A stretch of DNA of 64,000 bases from Prionace glauca (GCA_037974335.1 CM075760.1:7685432-7749431), one strand, 5' to 3'; shown: positions 51,760 through 63,357, counted from the first letter of the stretch. Notes: generated from the letters alone by a model not told the origin. Numbers and translations: made by a program.

Positions 51760-52335
51760 CGTGCGAACAAAGAACAAAGATACAGCACAGGAACAGGCGT
51801 TTGGGCCCTCCAAGTTGTCACTGACCATTCTGGTGACAGAACTAAAACCCTTCCAGGGACCATGTACCTCTACTCCCATCCCATTCATGTATTTGCTCAC
51901 ACGCTCCTTAAAAGTTGCTAGCTTTTCTGCTTCCACTATCTCCCTTCGCAGTGAGTTCCAGGCACCCATCACCCTCCGTATAAAAAATGTGCCTCGTATA
52001 TCTCCTTTAAACTTTGTCTCTTGCACCGCAAACCTATGCCCCCAGTAATTGACTCTTCGACTCTGAGAAAAAAGCTTCTCACAATCCATTCTGTCCATGT
52101 CCCTCCTAATCTTATAGACTTCTGTCAGTTCGCCTCTCAACCTGCGTCATTCGAGTGAGAACAAACTAAGTTTGGTCTCTGCTCTCTTCGTTGCAATTTC
52201 TCCCAGACAAGACAACGTTCCTGTAGATCTTTTCTGAACCCTCTCCAAAGCGCCCACATGCTTCTGGCAGCCTGGCAACCAGAATTGAACACTGTCTTCC
52301 AAGTATGGCTTTGCGTGCTACCTGTGTTCCATATG
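51760..52335 (-). mobile_element. CR1 LINE family C 3' end (minus)
   Basis: AACAAAGAACAAAGATACAG at the 3' terminus, then antisense KGDIRGTFFIRRVMGAWNSL and further reverse-transcriptase C-terminal coding. Confidence 0.85.
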
Positions 52336-52439
52336 GGAAAGCGGGGACATCGCCAGTGCGTGGGCTTAGCATGGGTGCATGAAGTGTCTTCAGCTGCGCT
52401 CTTTCCACAATCGTTCACTTCCTCCACTGCCAACAAACA

Positions 52440-53080
52440 GTGATAGCCGTGTGTGCCATCGTCAAGATGCACCACAGGAACTCACGAAGGCTCTTGGAAG
52501 TTCGGGTTTCGGAACTGGAGCGGCACCTGGCGATGCTGTGGAGTATCTGCGAAGCAAGAATATCGTGGCCACAACAATAAGAGAGGCAGTCACACCACAC
52601 GGTAAGATTCCACAGACTGGAAGGGAATGGATGACAGACAGGCAGAGAAAGAGGATAACAGTCAGGCAGAGAAAGAAGAGAACAATTCCCCACTCAATAG
52701 ATATACTATTTTTGATCCCTGTTGAGAGGAAAGGTCTCTCAAGGGAAAACAGCAAAGACAAGTATCATTGAACTGGAGTCAGTTCTGCGGCAGAGTGAAA
52801 TAGGAAAAATTATGGCAATGCAACAATTATGGGGGATTCATTTGTAACAGATAGTTGTTTCTGTGTCGCAAACGAGACTCCAGTATGTTGCCTCCTTGAT
52901 GCCGGAGTCAAGGATGTTTTAGAGCCGTTGCAGGATATGCTGGAGGGGGAAGGTGAACAGCCAATGTTGTGGTACATATTGGTACAAATGTCATCGGTAA
53001 ATAAAAAGTGGTGATGTCCTTAAAGCAGAATATAGGGAGTTCGGAAGAAAGTTGAAAAGCAGAACCGGAAATGTGGCGAT
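52440..53080 (+). mobile_element. CR1 LINE ORF1 fragment (plus) with SGNH-like motif
   Basis: An N-terminal ELERHLAMLWSICEARI-like helix (frame-shifted), a basic linker, then GDSFVTDSCFCVANETPVCC, where GDS is the SGNH block I, and EGEGEQPMLWYILVQMSS. It matches 1818-2160 in order. Broken frames. Confidence 0.65.
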
Positions 53081-53089
53081 CTCAAGAAT

Positions 53090-54066
53090 ACAACCAGTGC
53101 AACGTGCTGCTCAGAATAGAATTAGCAGGATATCTCGGATGAACTTCCAACAGAGGAAATTCTCTGAGCAGTGACTCAGTCACTTCGACTGTACTGTGGG
53201 TATTCACAGAACCCTCCAGTGACAAACTGGAGGAAGACACAGAGAATACAGTGGGATGTAGATAGACTGGAAAATTGGGTGGAAAAATGGAACTTAATCC
53301 AGACAAATACGGGGTGAAGCATTTTGGTAGATCCATTTCAGGTGGGAGATACAAAATAAATGGCAGAACCATCAGGAGCATAGATACACAGAGAGGCCTG
53401 GGGGTAGATGTCCACAGATTAATTAAAGTAGAAGCCCAGGTGGAAAAGGTGGTGAAGAAAGCATGTGTCAAGCTTGCCTTCACCGGACCATGCATCGAGT
53501 ATAAAGGTTGGCAAATTATTTTACAGTTGTATAAAACATTGGTTAGGCCTCATTTGGAATACTGCATGCAATTCTGGTTCACCACACTATCAGAAGAATG
53601 TGGAGGCTTTGGGGAGGGTGCAGAAAAAGATTTGCCAGGATGTTTCCTGATGTGGAGGGTATTAACTATAAGGAAAAATTGACAAAAACTGGGATTGTTC
53701 TTTCTGGAAAGGCGGAGGCTGAGGGGGGACCTGATGGAAATTTATGCAATTATGTGAGGCAGAGATAGGGTGAACAGTTGGAAGCTTTTTTTTCCCCCAG
53801 GGCTGAAGTGACAATTACAAGGAGGCACAAGTTCAAGATAAGGGGGAAAAGGTTCAGTGAAGATGTGCAGGGAAGTTTTTTACACAGAGGGTGGTGGAGG
53901 CCTGGAGTGTGAGATGGTTGAGGCCGTTAGTGAGCCACATTGATGAGTCATCTTGATAGGCAAATGAACAAACAATAGAGAGTTACAAGCGGTTGGTTTA
54001 TACCGGAAAATGCGATTGGCACAGGTTTGGAGGGCCGAAGAGCCTGTCCTGTGCTGTACTGTCCTT
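53090..54066 (+). mobile_element. CR1 LINE family C, 3' half (plus)
   Basis: Encodes MELNPDKYGVKHFGRSISGG, GLGVDVHRLIKVEAQVEKVV and KTLVRPHLEYCMQFWF, then the C-terminal block in other frames, ending GGCCGAAGAGCCTGTCC and a T-rich tail. Confidence 0.82.
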
Positions 54067-54079
54067 TATTTTTTTGTTT

Positions 54080-54942
54080 GAGATCATTTAGCAGAGGCAG
54101 TAGAAGAGGATTCTAATGTTCAGTGTCTCCTTCTGTGTTCTTTCCTCCTGTCAAACTAATTTAAACTCTTCCCAATCGCACGCGTAAACCTATTCACAAG
54201 GACTTTGGCCCTAGTGTGGTTCAGGTGCAGGCCATCGCTTTTGTACGCGTCCTAACTCGCCTAGAAATGGTTCCAGAGATCTAGGAATCTAAAACCTGAA
54301 CGCTTGCACCAACTCTTGAGTCCTATGGAGATGAAATAGGATGCTTATCTGTCCTATTTTCCTATTTCTGTACTCGTTAGCATGTGGCACTTGGAATAAT
54401 TCAGGGATTACAGCCTTCTGAGGTCCTTTTTTTTAATCCACTGCTGAGCTCACTATATTCTTGACGCAACGCCTCATTCTTCAGTTTGATTGTTAGATTG
54501 CTGGTACCGACAAGTACCACGCCCCCTAACTCATCACAATCCCTTTCAAGATACCCTGCAGCCATTCGTTCATATCCCTGGCCCTGGCACCAGGGAGGCA
54601 GCACACAATCCTGGAGTAATGTCTTCGGCTACGGAAATTCTGAATGCACTCATCTGAGGGACCAGCGTCCTTATCAGCATCCGAATGGAATCCCCATTAG
54701 TAACCTGGGGAGGCTCCTGCATTACCTGCCTGTTCTTTCTCGATTGTCTGGTGGTTACCCATTCCCTTCTTCCCTCCAGTGCCTTGCTCTGTGGTGTGAC
54801 CACTTCTCAAAACGGACTATCCATGTAAATCCCAGCCTCATCAATGCACCCCAATATATTGAACTGTCGCCGAAACTCTGAAACCCTGAGCTCCAGTTTG
54901 TACTGCTGGGAGCACTTCTTGAACATGTGGTCATCTGGTCAT
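54080..54942 (-). mobile_element. CR1-type LINE ORF1 fragment (minus) with SGNH-like region
   Basis: The minus strand reads MLPPWCQGQGYERMAAG and GGVVLVGTSNLTIKLKNEAL, similar to the LPGARxxD and VVHIGTNDI blocks of the ORF1 esterase. Frame-broken. Confidence 0.55.
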
Positions 54943-54944
54943 CT

Positions 54945-55582
54945 CATAAGAACATAAGAACATAAGAAATAGGAGCAGGAGTAGGCCATCTAGACCTCCG
55001 AGCCTGCCCCACCATTCAATAAGATCATGGCTGATCTGAAGTGGATCAGTTCCAGTTTTCCGCTCTCTCCCCATAACCCTTAATCCCCTCTCTTATCAGA
55101 AGCCTATCTACCCGCGTCTTAGATATATTTAGCGAGGTAGCCTCCACCACTTCAACGGGCAGAGAATTCCAGAGATTCACCACCCTTTGAGTGAAGAAGT
55201 TCCTCCTCAACTCCGATCTTGAGGCTGTGCCCTCTAGTTCTGTTATCCTTTCTAAGTGGGAAGAATCTCTCTACCTCTACCCTATCCATCCCCTTCATTA
55301 TCTTATACGTTTCTATAAGATTCCCCCCTCATCCTTCTAAACTCCAACGAGTACAGACCCAATCTATTTAATCTCTCTTCATAGTCCAACCCCCTCATCT
55401 CCGGTATCAGCCTAATAAACCTTCTCTGCACTCCCTCCGAGGCCAATATATCCTTCCGCAAGCGCAGCGACCAAAACTGCACACAGTACTCCAGCTACAA
55501 CCTCACCAGTACCCAGTCCAGTTGCAGCAAAACCTCCCTACTTTGATATTCTATCCCCCTCGCTATAAAGGCCAAATCTCAG
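54945..55582 (-). mobile_element. CR1 LINE family A (minus)
   Basis: Begins with three AAGAACAT tail units and runs through antisense ORF2 C-terminal and thumb coding (TCCAGAGATTCACCACCC, CTTCTCTGCACTCCCTCCGA). Truncated near 55582; a short internal gap lies near 55222. Confidence 0.9.
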
Positions 55583-55737
55583 ACATTGTCAGCATCCAGG
55601 ACATATGACAAGCTGCAGATTCCTTTTGGCTGCCCTCATCTGTCATGTCTTAAATGTAAAATTTACATGTAAGACCAGAACAAATCTAGATACAGATCAA
55701 AATAATACTTTTCGCAATAAATAATACATTTATTTTC
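55583..55737. other. G5 intron, unannotated
   Basis: Nothing recognised. Confidence 0.35.
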
Positions 55738-56242
55738 ATAGAACCACAGAATACTACAGGGCAGAAGAGGCTTTTCTGCGCAACGAGTCTCCACTGATGC
55801 ATGAAAGGCCCCAACTTTCGCACCTCATCTCACTTGCCAGCAGTTGACCCATAGCCATGAATGTTATTACATACCAAGTCCTCATCCAGGTACTTTTTAA
55901 ATGATGTGAGGCATCCCACTTCCAGAATCCCCCAAGGCAGCACTTTCCAGACCGTCACCACCCTCTGTGTAAAATTTCTTGAAATCCCCTCTGTACCTCC
56001 CACCCTTCACTTTTAATTCGTGTCCCTCATTACTAACCCTTCAACGAAAGACAACAGTCGCTCCCTATCCGTTTTGTACATACCCCTCATGATTTTGCAC
56101 ACTTCATTCAGTCGCCCCTCAGTCTTCTCTGCTCTAATGAAAACAACTCAAGCCTACAACATCTCTTCATAATTTACATGTTCCATCTCAGGCAGCATCC
56201 TGGTACATCTCCTGTGCATCTACTCCAGAGCCCTCTTTTTAG
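55738..56242 (-). mobile_element. CR1 LINE family D (minus)
   Basis: CATAGAACCACAGAATACTA, TTTCCAGACCGTCACCACCC, CATACCCCTCATGATTTTGC: antisense ORF2 C-terminus and 3' end of the family also seen at 49043. Confidence 0.8.
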
Positions 56243-56458
56243 GTTCAGCTATTTAAACACTGGTCCTGCTATCAGTTCTCATGAACTAATCAGCTTACAT
56301 TTTCCTGAGGCGTCACTCCTGGATTTTTTTCAAACTCAGCATGTTGCCTATGGCTGACCCTCGCAGGTCCACAGGTATATGAGGGCCTCGAACCTCACTG
56401 TCTACATAACTGTCCTGGTGAGGTGTGTGCCTCGCAGGTCTGGTGCTCTCTGCTGCAT

Positions 56459-56787
56459 GAATCGTATGATCCCTACAGAAGGAAGGAGGTAATTAGGCCC
56501 ATTGAGCCTGCACTGGCAACAACCACACCCAGGCCCTATTCACATAACACCAAATATTTATCATCCTAATCCCCCTGACACTGGGGTTAATTTACCATAG
56601 CTGGTCAACTTAACCCGCACATCTTTGGTCTGTGGGAGGAAAGCGGAGCACCCGAAGGAAACCCAGGCAGACACAGGGAGAACATGTAATCTTCATACAG
56701 ACAATGATCTGAGGCCGGAATTTAACCCACATCCCTGGGGTTCTGAGGAAGCATTGCGAACCACTGAGCCATCATGACAACCTCAGG
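56459..56787 (-). mobile_element. tRNA-headed SINE (minus), near full length, in the minisatellite
   Basis: AATCGTATGATCCCTACAGA at the 3' end, CCCCCTGACACTGGGGTTAA, GGTCTGTGGGAGGAAAGCGG, tRNA-like head ending near 56787. Confidence 0.82.
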
Positions 56788-57082
56788 TGAGGCTTCAAAC
56801 CTCACGCTTTCTATATCACTGCCTCCCTGTGAAACAAATCCCTCAAAGGTCCGATGCTGTCCACTGCCCAAAGGTGAGTGAGGGCTTTGATCCTTACACT
56901 CTCTTCAATCACTGTCCCGGTGAAACATACCCCTCCTATCTGGTGCTTTGCCCTGCCCAAGGGTGAGTGATAGCCTTAACCCTCACACTCTCCATATCAC
57001 TGACTGGTGGAGCTCATCTCTCACAGGTTCACTACCCTCCGCTGCCTGAATCTGTTTGCTAGCCTCGAACTGCACGCTGTCT

Positions 57083-57423
57083 TATAGAACCATAGAACCA
57101 TACAGTGCAGAAACAGGCCCTTCGGCCCATCGAGTCTGCACCGAACACAATCCCACCCAGACCCTATCCCCATATCCCGACACATTTACCTGCTAATCCC
57201 TCTAACCTACACATCCCAGGACACTAAGGGGCAATTTTAGCATAGCCAATGAACCTAACCCGCACATCTTTGGACTGTGGGAGGAAACCGGAGCACCCGG
57301 AGAAAACCCACGCAGACACGAGGAGAATGTGCAAACTCCACACAGGCAGTGACCCGAGCCGGGAATCGAACCCAGGACCCTGGAGCTGTGAAGCAGCAGT
57401 GCTAACCACTGTGCTACCGTGCC
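57083..57423 (-). mobile_element. tRNA-headed SINE (minus), full length
   Basis: CATAGAACCATACAGTGCAG to the head CACTGTGCTACCGTGCCGC. Flanked by GCTGTC (57076-57081 and 57424-57429), a plausible target duplication within the minisatellite. Less diverged than the other SINEs. Confidence 0.88.
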
Positions 57424-57454
57424 GCTGTCGCTGTCCTGGTGAATGGTAGGTGCA

Positions 57455-57785
57455 GGAAGGATGTTCCCAATAGTGGGGGCGTCGAGAACCAGGGGCTATC
57501 ATCTAAAGATACTGGGTAAACCTTTTAGTATTGACATGAGGGGAAATTATTTCAGAGGGTGGTAAGCCTGTGGAATTCAGTACCATGGAAAGCAGTTGAG
57601 GCGAACACATTGTGTGTTTTCAAACAAGAGTTAGACATAACTCTTGGTGCGAAGAGGATCAAAGGAAAGAGGGAACGGCAGGATCAAGCTACTGAATTGG
57701 ATGATCAGCCATGATCATAATCAATGGAGGAGCAGGCTCAAAGAGGCAAATGGCCTACTCGTGCTCCGAGTATCAATGTTTCTAT
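57455..57785 (+). mobile_element. CR1 LINE family E 3' end (plus)
   Basis: GGATGTTCCCAATAGTGGGG, ATTATTTCAGAGGGTGG, GATGATCAGCCATGATCATA, ending AATGTTTCTATG. Confidence 0.82.
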
Positions 57786-58048
57786 GATCAATGTCTCTGC
57801 TGAGCACCCCATCACCCTGCACTGCCAGTTACCACTATTGCCTCCTGCCCTTTCTCTCCTCCAGTTTTTGGCGTTAAACATTTCCTTCCTGTGGCGTGTA
57901 GACCATCCCATTGGTTGTTCCAGGCTCATTGACTTCAATTCATCAAAAAATACATTAACGCATCAGAAAATCTCAAAATCTCCTCATTCAAACTTACTTT
58001 GTTTCCGGCCTGATGTGTGAATTAATTATTTATTTCCCCTCTTTACAG
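57786..58048. other. End of the G5 intron with acceptor
   Basis: The last 260 bp before the exon. A pyrimidine tract (ATTTCCCCTCTTTACAG) ends at 58048. Confidence 0.7.
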
Positions 58049-58950
58049 TGAACATCATCACGATTGTTATCCTCATCCGTAAAAACTGTGGTCTCTCCAG
58101 ATGTGTCACTTCTTACCTGGTGGCCATGGCTTTGGCAGATCTACTGGTTATCATTCTCGACTTGATAATGAGACAGATTCCAATTGTTTTTGAGGAGCAT
58201 TTTCATTTCCTGTTGTATATCCGTGTGTGTAACATCCACGCCGTCCTGCTTTATGCAGCCACTGACTGTTCTGTCTGGTTCACTGTCAGTTTCACCTTTG
58301 ATCGATTTGTGGCCATTTGCTGCCAGAAACTGAAAAAGAAATACTGCAGTGAGAAAACGGCAGTGGTGGTTCTGGGAACAGTGACAGTGCTGAGCTGTTT
58401 AAAGAACATATTCTGGTGTTTTATGTTATTGGGTGCGTATGTGCTCTTGAATGACCCCTGGTTTTGTGAGGTAACAGGCACTGTTCTGTTGTCCCCAGTC
58501 TGGGGCACAGTCGAGTTCGCCCACAACATTCTAACCCCGTGTGTCCCATTTGTCCTGATTCTGTTGTTCAATGTTTTCACTGTCAGGCACATTTTTGTGA
58601 GCAGCAGAGCCCGCAGGAGATTCCGGGCTCAAAGCAGTGGGGAGAGTCCCAAAGACACAGAGATGGAAAGTCGAAGGAAATCCATCATTTTGCTATTTGT
58701 TATCTCAGCCAATTTCATCATATTATGGTCAGTGTTAATGTTTTATTCGGTGTGGAAGCGTATGTTCAATTTGGGATATAAAGCGGTATTTCTCGATGGC
58801 TTTGTGATGGAACTGGCCTTCATGCTGCAGCTCCTGAGTTGCTGCACCAACACTGGAATATATGCCGTCACCCAGACGAGGTTCAGGCAGCAGTTGAAAA
58901 ATGTGCTGTTGAATTCCTTTACTCCAATTCTCCATTTCATTAAAAGATAA
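58049..58950 (+). CDS. G5 exon 2: intact GPR139-like GPCR
   Basis: With exon 1 (47507-47918) it gives a 437-residue receptor; the split codon T+TG makes Leu in GVPLNIITIV. Landmarks in the full protein: TM2 MALADLLVIILDLIM (164-178), TM3 Cys 198 and the ECL2 Cys in PWFCEV, DRF at 222-224 instead of DRY, TM5 LTPCVPFVLILLFNVFTVRH, basic ICL3 SRARRRFRA, and TM7 CCTNTGIYAV, in which NPxxY is NTGIY. The 7TM part is full length and free of defects. No other plus-strand first exon lies between 48000 and 58048, so pairing with 47507 is the best reading, but the 10.1-kb intron makes this inference. G1 and G2 are its closest relatives here. Confidence 0.92.
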
Positions 58951-60447
58951 GAAGAATGGTGTCACCCACATTTTCCAGAAATTTCTAATTTCATTCCACA
59001 TTACAAGGAGGGGAATGGGGAAAAATCCCTTTGCATCCTCCCCTCCTATTGCCAGGACAACTTTACTCCCAAACAGGATAACGGAGTGTGTCATGCAAAT
59101 TAAAGACCAGACCAAAAACTGGAACAAAATATTGAATTTCGCATAGAATAACCAAGACTTCAGTATGAAACTAGAAGATGGAAGAGGGGCTTTCGGGGAG
59201 TTAATTCATCCACAAAGTTTACTCTCCCATGAATAATACAAGTGCATGTTTAGCTCAAATTATATAAAAATGTGTCGACAGCCAACACTCTTGGCAGCTG
59301 TGTTCAAATGCATGTCAAATAAGCCCACGCTTTTCTGCAAAAATATCTTTGAAAATGATTTTTCTCCACTCTGTATTTTCTACTAAATGAAAAAAAAATC
59401 AATATGTATGATCACGAGAACTCGAGACAGGCTAAGACCCAACACAGAAAATTGGTGTAAGGGACTGTGTAGAATGACCTTCAAGAAAGACATCACATCC
59501 ACAACCCACGAGCTCAGAATGGAAGCTTTGTTTGAACGAGTCATTTAGAAAATCTGGTCTGGATTTCAAAATTGAAGCCACTCATGGAAAGCATTATTGT
59601 GAAAGGTGATTGTAAAGCATGCTTTTTGGGGACTCTTATGTGACAATGGTCTGCGGGAGGGTGGGGGCTGAATTCTGAAGACACATCCACTTGAAGTTCA
59701 GAGCGGACACCACAGCCATCTCCTGTGTTTATAGGGGATTGTGTTACTGAGAACCGTTATCGGTTAAAGATTATACTTTATCATCCAAGTTAACCTTAAA
59801 ATCAGTGTAACTTTGGCTAAAGATTACAATTCCTTTTAAAAATACAGCTAACATTAATTTTAAAATCAGAAAATTCTTGTTTAAATCAGAATTGTTTGAT
59901 TAAATCTCTGAATTACAAGTAAATCAAAATTACTTGTTTAAATCTCTTACTGCATTCACATGTACAGACTGTTCCCTTGTCAGCCCCACAGTGGGCGCCA
60001 TTGTTTTTGAACTTTGCTGCTTTTCTGGGTGAACTCCAGCTCTCCATTCCTCCGGCAGCGTCACCGCTCAAACTGAGTCTTTCTCCAACCTGCGCTGTTA
60101 ATCTCACACTTACTGTTTCTGAGTGAAAACCACCTCCACTTCATTGGCGTTGGAAGAGTTTACTGCTGCATTCAATTGAACTTTTTCTTGTAATTGAGCC
60201 CGAGATTTGGACCCAGATCAGAGAGATATTTGTGTCAGTAGAAACAATAAAATTTACCCCATTAACAGCCAGATTTTAACCCGCATCAGCATTTTGTACC
60301 ATCAGCGCTTTGCAGCCGATTGCTCTCTTCTTTTTTGTTCTTCACATGTGACATTTCCAAGTCAGATGCTAAAGAGGAAATCTCTCTGTTACTGATTCTG
60401 ACAGAACTGAAAGTAACGCAGGATTGTTGTACAGCAATAAATCTACA
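58951..60447. other. 3' flank of G5, unannotated
   Basis: Likely contains the 3' untranslated region. AT-rich, no repeats of the local families and no other gene recognised. Confidence 0.4.
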
Positions 60448-60519
60448 TTCCCTGACCGGGAATCGAACCTGGACCGTGGTGGTAAGAGCGCTGAATCCTA
60501 ACCAATGGACCACCAGTGA
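60448..60519 (-). tRNA. tRNA-Glu-like sequence (CTC anticodon), probably a pseudogene
   Basis: 72 nt, the tRNA-Glu length. GGTGGTCCATTGGTTAGGAT and GGTTCGATTCCCGGTCAGGG match the A and B boxes and T-arm of tRNA-Glu, and the loop carries CTC. The anticodon stem (CAGCG with CACCA) has three mismatches and the acceptor stem one. The internal promoter is intact, but folding is doubtful. Confidence 0.75.
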
Positions 60520-61138
60520 ATGTGATCCAACCTGTTTACAATATTACTTTATCCACGAATCACCTGCTTTTTATTTTATTTCGGGTTTTTTATTCACCAA
60601 ATGCAAGTTTATCCTTCAAATTTTCATGTTTATATCACACACAAGTGATTGCTTCAGCCAATGAAATCAGCGAATCCTCTTAGCTGGAACATGAAATAGA
60701 CAGTGAGCTGCTTATGTGACACTTGCAGTTTCCAACCCCCAACAAACTCATCAGTGCGGCCTCTGTGAAACTTACAGGGTAACATACTGCAGGCATTCAT
60801 CACGGAGAGCAACTGACACAAGTCATTCCGAAACACTATCATGTCACTTCTCTTTCTGTTTCTGTCGCTTCCTCTCATTCAGCTCCCAGGGTCAATTAGC
60901 TACTTGATATAGACACAGACAGTTGGTGAACCCGAGCTTTGCCTGGAAAGTAGGGAAAGCGAATATATGACACACGGCATTAAGAGGAGATGGAGCTTTA
61001 AAAAGACAGTACAAAGAGACAAAGATATCCCATCTTCCTGATCCAGTTACTGATGTCGGGAATGTACACAGTGCGAATTATGCACTGTCACACTCTCCTT
61101 CCAGCCTTGAGCACGGAGTTAAGTCTTGAAATGTTTGC
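60520..61138. other. Unannotated region
   Basis: Nothing recognised. Confidence 0.35.
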
Positions 61139-61139
61139 A

Positions 61140-61222
61140 GTCTTGTTACAGTAATTCAGGGTTTTGTGGAGACTACATTTGGAATAGTGTGTGCAGTTTG
61201 GACCCCGGCATTTTAGACAGAA
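61140..61222 (+). mobile_element. CR1 LINE scrap (plus)
   Basis: GTGGAGACTACATTTGGAAT and TGTGTGCAGTTTGGACCC resemble the LVRPHLEYCVQFWxP coding block. Confidence 0.55.
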
Positions 61223-61555
61223 TAAAAGCAAAATCTGAGGATGATCATCATTTCTTGTCATTCAGCTATCTAAATTTTACTATTTCATAACTTTTCTTGT
61301 TTTGCCATTAACTGCTTTCTCTTTCCCCTGTTGCCTTCTCTGTTTATTGTTACCTCTTTATTTGATGTTATTTCCTATTTTTTTCGCCTCATTCTCTTCA
61401 GAATCCCCAGATTCCCTATATATCGGGTTCCTTGGTAACTGTGAGCAGTTCTCAGTTTGTGTGTGTGTAACCTTGAGTTTCATTAAGTTTTAGTCTTCCA
61501 TTCTGTGTATCCGTGTAAATTTCTGGCAATCAATCTTTGTTTTTAAGGCCGAATT
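61223..61555. other. Unannotated spacer
   Basis: Nothing recognised. Confidence 0.35.
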
Positions 61556-61559
61556 ATTT

Positions 61560-61755
61560 CATGAGGAAAGGTTAGAGAGACAAAGTTATAGCCGCTGGAA
61601 TTCAGAGTAAGAGTAGGCTACTTGATTGATATGTATAAAATACAAAGGGGTCTTGACAAGGCGGGTGTGAAGAGGATAGTTCGTCTTCTGGCTAAATCTA
61701 TAACTAGGTATCACTGTTTCAAAGTAGGGATTCGCCCATTTAAAATACCGCTGCA
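61560..61755 (+). mobile_element. CR1 LINE scrap (plus)
   Basis: GAAAGGTTAGAGAGACAAAG, AAGGGGTCTTGACAAGGCGG and TAACTAGGTATCACTGTTTC resemble the ORF2 C-terminal region (EERL..., GLDRVD, RGHSFK). Diverged. Confidence 0.45.
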
Positions 61756-63240
61756 CCACAGCCTCCTCTAATGTATGTCAGTATTTATAAATACTCATCT
61801 GTAGCAATGCCCTTCCTTGCTGTGTCTCTGCATCATTCACTGCTCTCAGGCCGCGTTCATCTTTGTCCCTCAGTTGGATTGTCTCCGTATCATTCCGCTC
61901 AATCTCACCCTTGCCTATGTCAATGACTTTTATAGCTCTCTCAAAGTGTATCGGCGCATTGGGTGATATAGGAAGTGTACAGCTTAGGGGGTAAGGATAT
62001 ACTTGCCTGCATAGCACAGTTGAGCAAACGTTGAGACATGGAGAGTTAGCGAGCACTGAGCCGATGCTCTACAGAGGTCTCATTCAGCCACCTAGTCTTT
62101 GAAATTTCGTAGATATTAAGCAGAGGAACCAGACATTGACAGGGCTGATCCACTGAAGGATTCCTAAAACAGCTCCATGGCTAAATGTCTCAGATGTTGC
62201 AGCATTGAATATAGGGAGCCGTTGAGCTGATGCAAAGACTGGGCCACACTCACCTGCATGGGCACATTGCTCAGGTTTTTAACAGGAAGTATGCACAGGG
62301 AGAGGAAAACATATCTTTCAAGTTATCACCAGTTTACATTTGTATCTTGCTCAGACCCTACCTTACAGTCACATTCTTTGACCTGCTGCATTATTTTGAT
62401 CGCTGCTTGTTTCTCGGTTCTCAGATTGAACTGTTTTTCGACATATAATTCTCCCCACCTGTTCTATCTTGTGTTCCCAGGCTGGAAATTCAGTTAGTGG
62501 TCCGCAGAGGGCGCGCTCACACTGATAAACAGAAACAACAATTCAGTCTGAATACTGAGTGTCACCGGATCATGAACAAAACATCAAAACAAAACAGTAA
62601 CACTCAATATGAACAGCTGAGCCGCAGTTGGTTTTTAACTTGTAACAATGCTAAAAATGCACTTACGCTTAGTTAACTCACCCTTAGTCTTTTGCTAATA
62701 TTTCCTTCCATGTGTGAATTATTCACCATCTTTATTTTCCGTTTCGTGGTCGGTTTGATCAAAGGTTTATTTGATCAGAGTGTTTTACTGGCTCAGAAAC
62801 AATTATATAAAATATACATTGCACAAGATTGACACAGAACCATTTAAACAATCCCTGCGAACAAGGTACCATCAGTGTTCGTTCTTATTTTGAATGGCTG
62901 TCAACTGTTTTCTATCATAATTCGCAACTTTATAACAACCGGACCAGTAACTTCAATCCCACCCCTGTCCCTAACAATTCAGCAATATTCCTAATCAGCG
63001 CACTGAATGTAACCCAGCTTGGGATTTTTCTACTCACTGAAAACCACGTATCCGCCCACGGGACTAAAAACACGACAGGAAACACATGTATGTGAGGTGA
63101 GAATATCCGATCATATTGTAGCAGATTAATGAGAGTGCGGATTGGAACGAAATGTTTCTGGTTTGAACGTCCTTTTCATAGAGCGGCCAGTGACAATGTT
63201 GTAGGGCAGCAACTGTGTTGCATGGGGGTGGGGAGGCAGG
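61756..63240. other. Unannotated region
   Basis: No gene or repeat recognised with confidence. The open frame at 62829-63095 contains several NxT/S sequons but no clear domain. Confidence 0.35.
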
Positions 63241-63357
63241 GGGAGGATATCGAGCAGGTAATTGTGAAGTAAACATATTTAATCTAATTTCCAAATTATG
63301 TTTCAGAGTTTAAAAACAATCTGATATGATTAATTCCGATTTGTACGTGCATTTCAG

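Larger units (their letters stand above)
56330..57445. repeat. Degenerate minisatellite of about 85-90-bp units, split by two SINEs
   Basis: Units run CTGCCCAAAGGTGAGTGAGG, CTTACACTCTCTTCAATCAC, GTCCCGGTGAAACATACCCC. At least six units can be traced across 56340-56458, 56790-57082 and 57424-57445. The SINEs interrupt the array. Confidence 0.7.

Noticed and set aside
62829-63095. Frame with several NxT/S sites, considered as an Ig-like exon
   Set aside because: SAIFLISALNVTQLGIFLL recalls the end of an Ig domain, but no Cys pair, no core Trp and no splice sites in the right places could be found.
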